Origin: Ciona intestinalis
Lineage: Eukaryota > Chordata > Ascidiacea > Phlebobranchia > Cionidae
Assembly (NCBI RefSeq): GCF_000224145.3
Contig: NC_020173.2
Location: 841,624-905,623 of the forward strand
Length of the DNA stretch: 64,000 nt
Direction: 5' to 3'
The notes under the pieces are model-generated. The model saw only the letters and a list, made by a program, of their open reading frames with translations. It ran no database searches and had not been told where the DNA came from. The first letter of the stretch is position 1. Each line of letters opens with the position of its first letter. Position numbers and translations under genes: made by a program. Shown piece by piece: positions 62,154 to 64,000 of this stretch.

Positions 62154-62426
62154 AAAATGATAATAACTAGTGATAAAGTTTTTATTTTTGCTACAAATTG
62201 GGTATTACTACTCTGTTTTTGGCACAAGTCACTTCTCATAAATGATTTTTTTAATATTTAAAAACCGTAATCAGCTTTGACGGGCGTTTTATAAAGTCGT
62301 GATAATACTGTCGAATGATTCTGTAACCTTATTTTCCTGATTATCATTAAATGGGGGTCCGTAAAAAGAAAATTAAAAAAAGTCTCGTCTGACAAAGTGT
62401 CCCATCTCCCCCACCCTGCTATATAA
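61263..62426 (+). mobile_element. 1.16-kb foldback element related to the MITE
   Basis: The left end, TAAGAGGGTGGGGGAAGATG, and about 170 bases inward (CGGACGAGACTTTTTTAAAC, CCCCCATTTAATGAAAATCA, TATTATCACGATTTTATAAA) recur inverted at 62265-62426, ending CCCATCTCCCCCACCCTGCT. The TIRs are thus about 165 bases. A further TIR-like GTACAATGGGGGAAGATGGG lies inside near 61670. It has no coding frame of note. It shares its outermost 25 bases with the 195-base MITEs, so the same transposase may move both. Confidence 0.8.
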
Positions 62427-62549
62427 GCATGAATAAAATAGGCAGGGGTCAATATGACTTTAATTTAAAATGAAAACAACAAAAAATATCGGTTTAACGT
62501 TATATATACATATATTTGTAACGGGCGCTATTGCGTATCCGCCGAGACG

Positions 62550-62569
62550 CTACTGCGCATGCGCAGTAG
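62550..62569. promoter_or_regulatory. 20-base perfect palindrome with NRF1 consensus
   Basis: CTACTGCGCATGCGCAGTAG. Its core TGCGCATGCGCA fits the NRF1 consensus YGCGCAYGCGCR exactly. It stands in a small GC-rich island about 735 bases before the P450 start. Confidence 0.6.
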
Positions 62570-62707
62570 GTCGGAACTAATACAGTACATGGTCTAATAA
62601 ATAAGTACCAGCTGAAAAACGTTCCGGGGCAAAATATTACTTAACATATTTGGCAGCGTTTCAATTAAAAGACATTTCTACCAGACTGTACTGTTGGCGT
62701 GCTGGCT

Positions 62708-62769
62708 ATGTCTGATTACGTCAGACATCATGCTGTCCACATAATGTCTGATTACGTCAAACATCATGC
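62708..62769 (+). promoter_or_regulatory. Duplicated TTACGTCA element
   Basis: Two 26-base units with one mismatch (62708-62733, 62744-62769), 36 bases apart. Each holds GTCTGATTACGTCA; TTACGTCA is an ATF/CREB-C/EBP type site. In the first unit TGTCTGATTACGTCAGACA is also a near-palindrome. It lies about 540 bases upstream of the P450 gene. Confidence 0.5.
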
Positions 62770-63302
62770 TTTTCCGATAATTACCATAAATAAGGTAAAC
62801 ACCCAAATCACTTTAATGTTCCACTTGACTCTGTTAGTATACTGTTCTATTTTGTTGCAAAGGCAAATAATATAGTTCGCATTTAGGTTTTAGTTTATTT
62901 TTGATCAGCTGAAGCAAATATTTAGTTTCTATTTTTAACAGCATATTTTTCTAAGCAATTTTACAATGGACGCGAAAAGTATGGTATGTAAGGCATCTTG
63001 TTTGAGAAAAAAAAATCGCACCAGACGAATTTGACAAACTACAGGTCTCGGTTGGATACACCAACATATATCCCCTTGTCGGTTAGGCAAGTCGCACAAG
63101 CAATGCACGTTGCATTAGAATTTCAAGTTTCTTTAGTTTAGCATCTTAAAGATGTTCTATTGCAAATAAATTTAGATATAACATTCTATTTGGTTGACAC
63201 TTTAACAACGTAACAGAATTAGAACCCTACAGTAAGTATTGCTAATAAAAAAATCAGATCATTTATTAAAACAATCGATAGTTAGTTTAATGTTCGTAAA
63301 GT

Positions 63303-63581
63303 ATGATTGGCACATTTCAAACTATTTGTGCTTCAATTGGTCCATACCCTTTTACCGTTCTGGTAATTTGTGTGGTTTGGGTGTTTCGATGGTGGAGAAG
63401 ACCACACGATCTCCCACCAGGACCGCGGGGATTTCCTCTTCTTGGGGTGATACCTTTTATGGGTGAATTCCCTGAAAGAGTTATAAAGAAATGGAGTTTG
63501 GAAAAATATGGACCAATAATGTGTGCCCGGATGGGAATGCAGGACAGCGTCTTCTTAAACACTGCGGATGCTATTAAAATG
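63303..63581 (+). CDS. CYP2-like cytochrome P450, first exon (gene continues beyond window)
   Basis: The first exon has 93 codons and ends at ATG|gtgaat; the remaining exons lie past position 64000. Residues about 13-30 form the N-terminal ER anchor (YPFTVLVICVVWVFRWW), followed by the proline-rich hinge PPGPRGFPLLGVIPFMGEF and WSLEKYGPIMCARMGMQDSV, typical of clan 2 microsomal P450s (CYP2/CYP1/CYP17/CYP21). The haem-binding cysteine is not in view, so neither activity nor intactness can be judged. The start at 63303 is chosen because it gives a standard short lead before the anchor; the preceding sequence has stops in frame. Confidence 0.88.
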
Positions 63582-64000
63582 GTGAATTTTATTTATATTC
63601 TGAATATTTCTTATCAAATTGGTTGGATAGACATATATTGTAACCGATGCAAAATTTTATTTAGGCATTTTGTGACAACAGTGAATATTTAAGTGGAAGA
63701 TCGCAAGAGCCCGCCATGAGCCTAGACTGACCTCGAGGTCTCAGTGCCGATAGTGACGTTAGTTGGGTAGTTATCGTTTCTCGTTATTAGTTATTGTGCT
63801 AGGGAAAGGGCGAATTATTTACCGGACAGAATCACGTGACAGCAGTGTGACGTCGTGCGCTAAAGGGGAATCGATTTGGACTGAACGGGACATCATTAAC
63901 CTCGTTTAACGGGGGGTTTGTTTTCATGGAAAAGTCTCTCATGAGATAAGTCGTATCTGCAGTGTTGACATTGATTAATGAAGTATTGGGATTGGGTTAT
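63582..64000. other. Intron 1 of the P450 gene
   Basis: No further P450 exon is recognised before the window ends. The stretch 63690-63930 is noticeably less AT-rich than its surroundings and may be a separate repeat. Confidence 0.5.

Overview
The window looks like a piece of an ascidian (Ciona-type tunicate) nuclear genome. It is AT-rich, with compact genes, short GT-AG introns and several animal housekeeping orthologues. Many first coding exons start just behind a splice acceptor, which fits the spliced-leader trans-splicing known in Ciona. Two short repeat families fill introns and spacers: a TA-flanked MITE with TIRs reading TAGTAGGGTGGGG...CCCCACCCTACTA, and a tRNA-headed SINE. Five N-gaps show that it is a draft assembly. 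The species call is inference from these traits.

Region by region: 1-2519 holds the 3' part of NUBP2 (+), then DPM3 and SSR2 (both -, possibly one operon). 4603-6807 is DNAJC25 (-). 8202-20748 is one large 35-exon gene (-) for a single-pass receptor: cadherin-like ectodomain, a Thr-rich mucin stalk built from tandem phase-1 mini-exons, a TM segment, an acidic linker and a tyrosine-kinase-like domain whose catalytic motifs are lost. It also has a phase-compatible alternative last exon. 20.8-24.3 kb is gene-poor and repeat-rich. 24366-28295 is a complete aldo-keto reductase (+) with MITEs in most of its larger introns. 29225-31159 is an unrecognised 5-exon gene (+). 31551-36995 is a 10-exon gene (-) for a MAP6/MDM1-like protein, head-to-head with an intronless tetraspan gene (37238-37933, +).

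38-46 kb carries a small secreted peptide gene with a basic then acidic layout (40530-41102, -), an intronless 7TM receptor-like gene (43540-44616, +) and an unrecognised 3-exon gene (45334-46007, -). 46158-51697 is a P-element-like DNA transposon with TIRs, a target duplication and long subterminal inverted repeats. It carries a THAP-domain transposase gene (+) and, convergent to it, a second two-exon gene with a C2H2-like finger (-). This is the most novel structure in the window, together with the mucin-stalk cadherin pseudokinase.

52309-54668 is PBDC1 (-) and 56268-57986 is RBBP4/7 (+). 58.3-62.4 kb is a repeat island with a 980-bp near-identical duplication and a 1.16-kb foldback relative of the MITE. 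63303-63581 is the first exon of a CYP2-like cytochrome P450 (+), whose upstream region has an NRF1-type palindrome and a duplicated TTACGTCA motif. All exon models were read by eye from reading frame, splice phase and family resemblance. Nothing here was checked against transcripts or databases.
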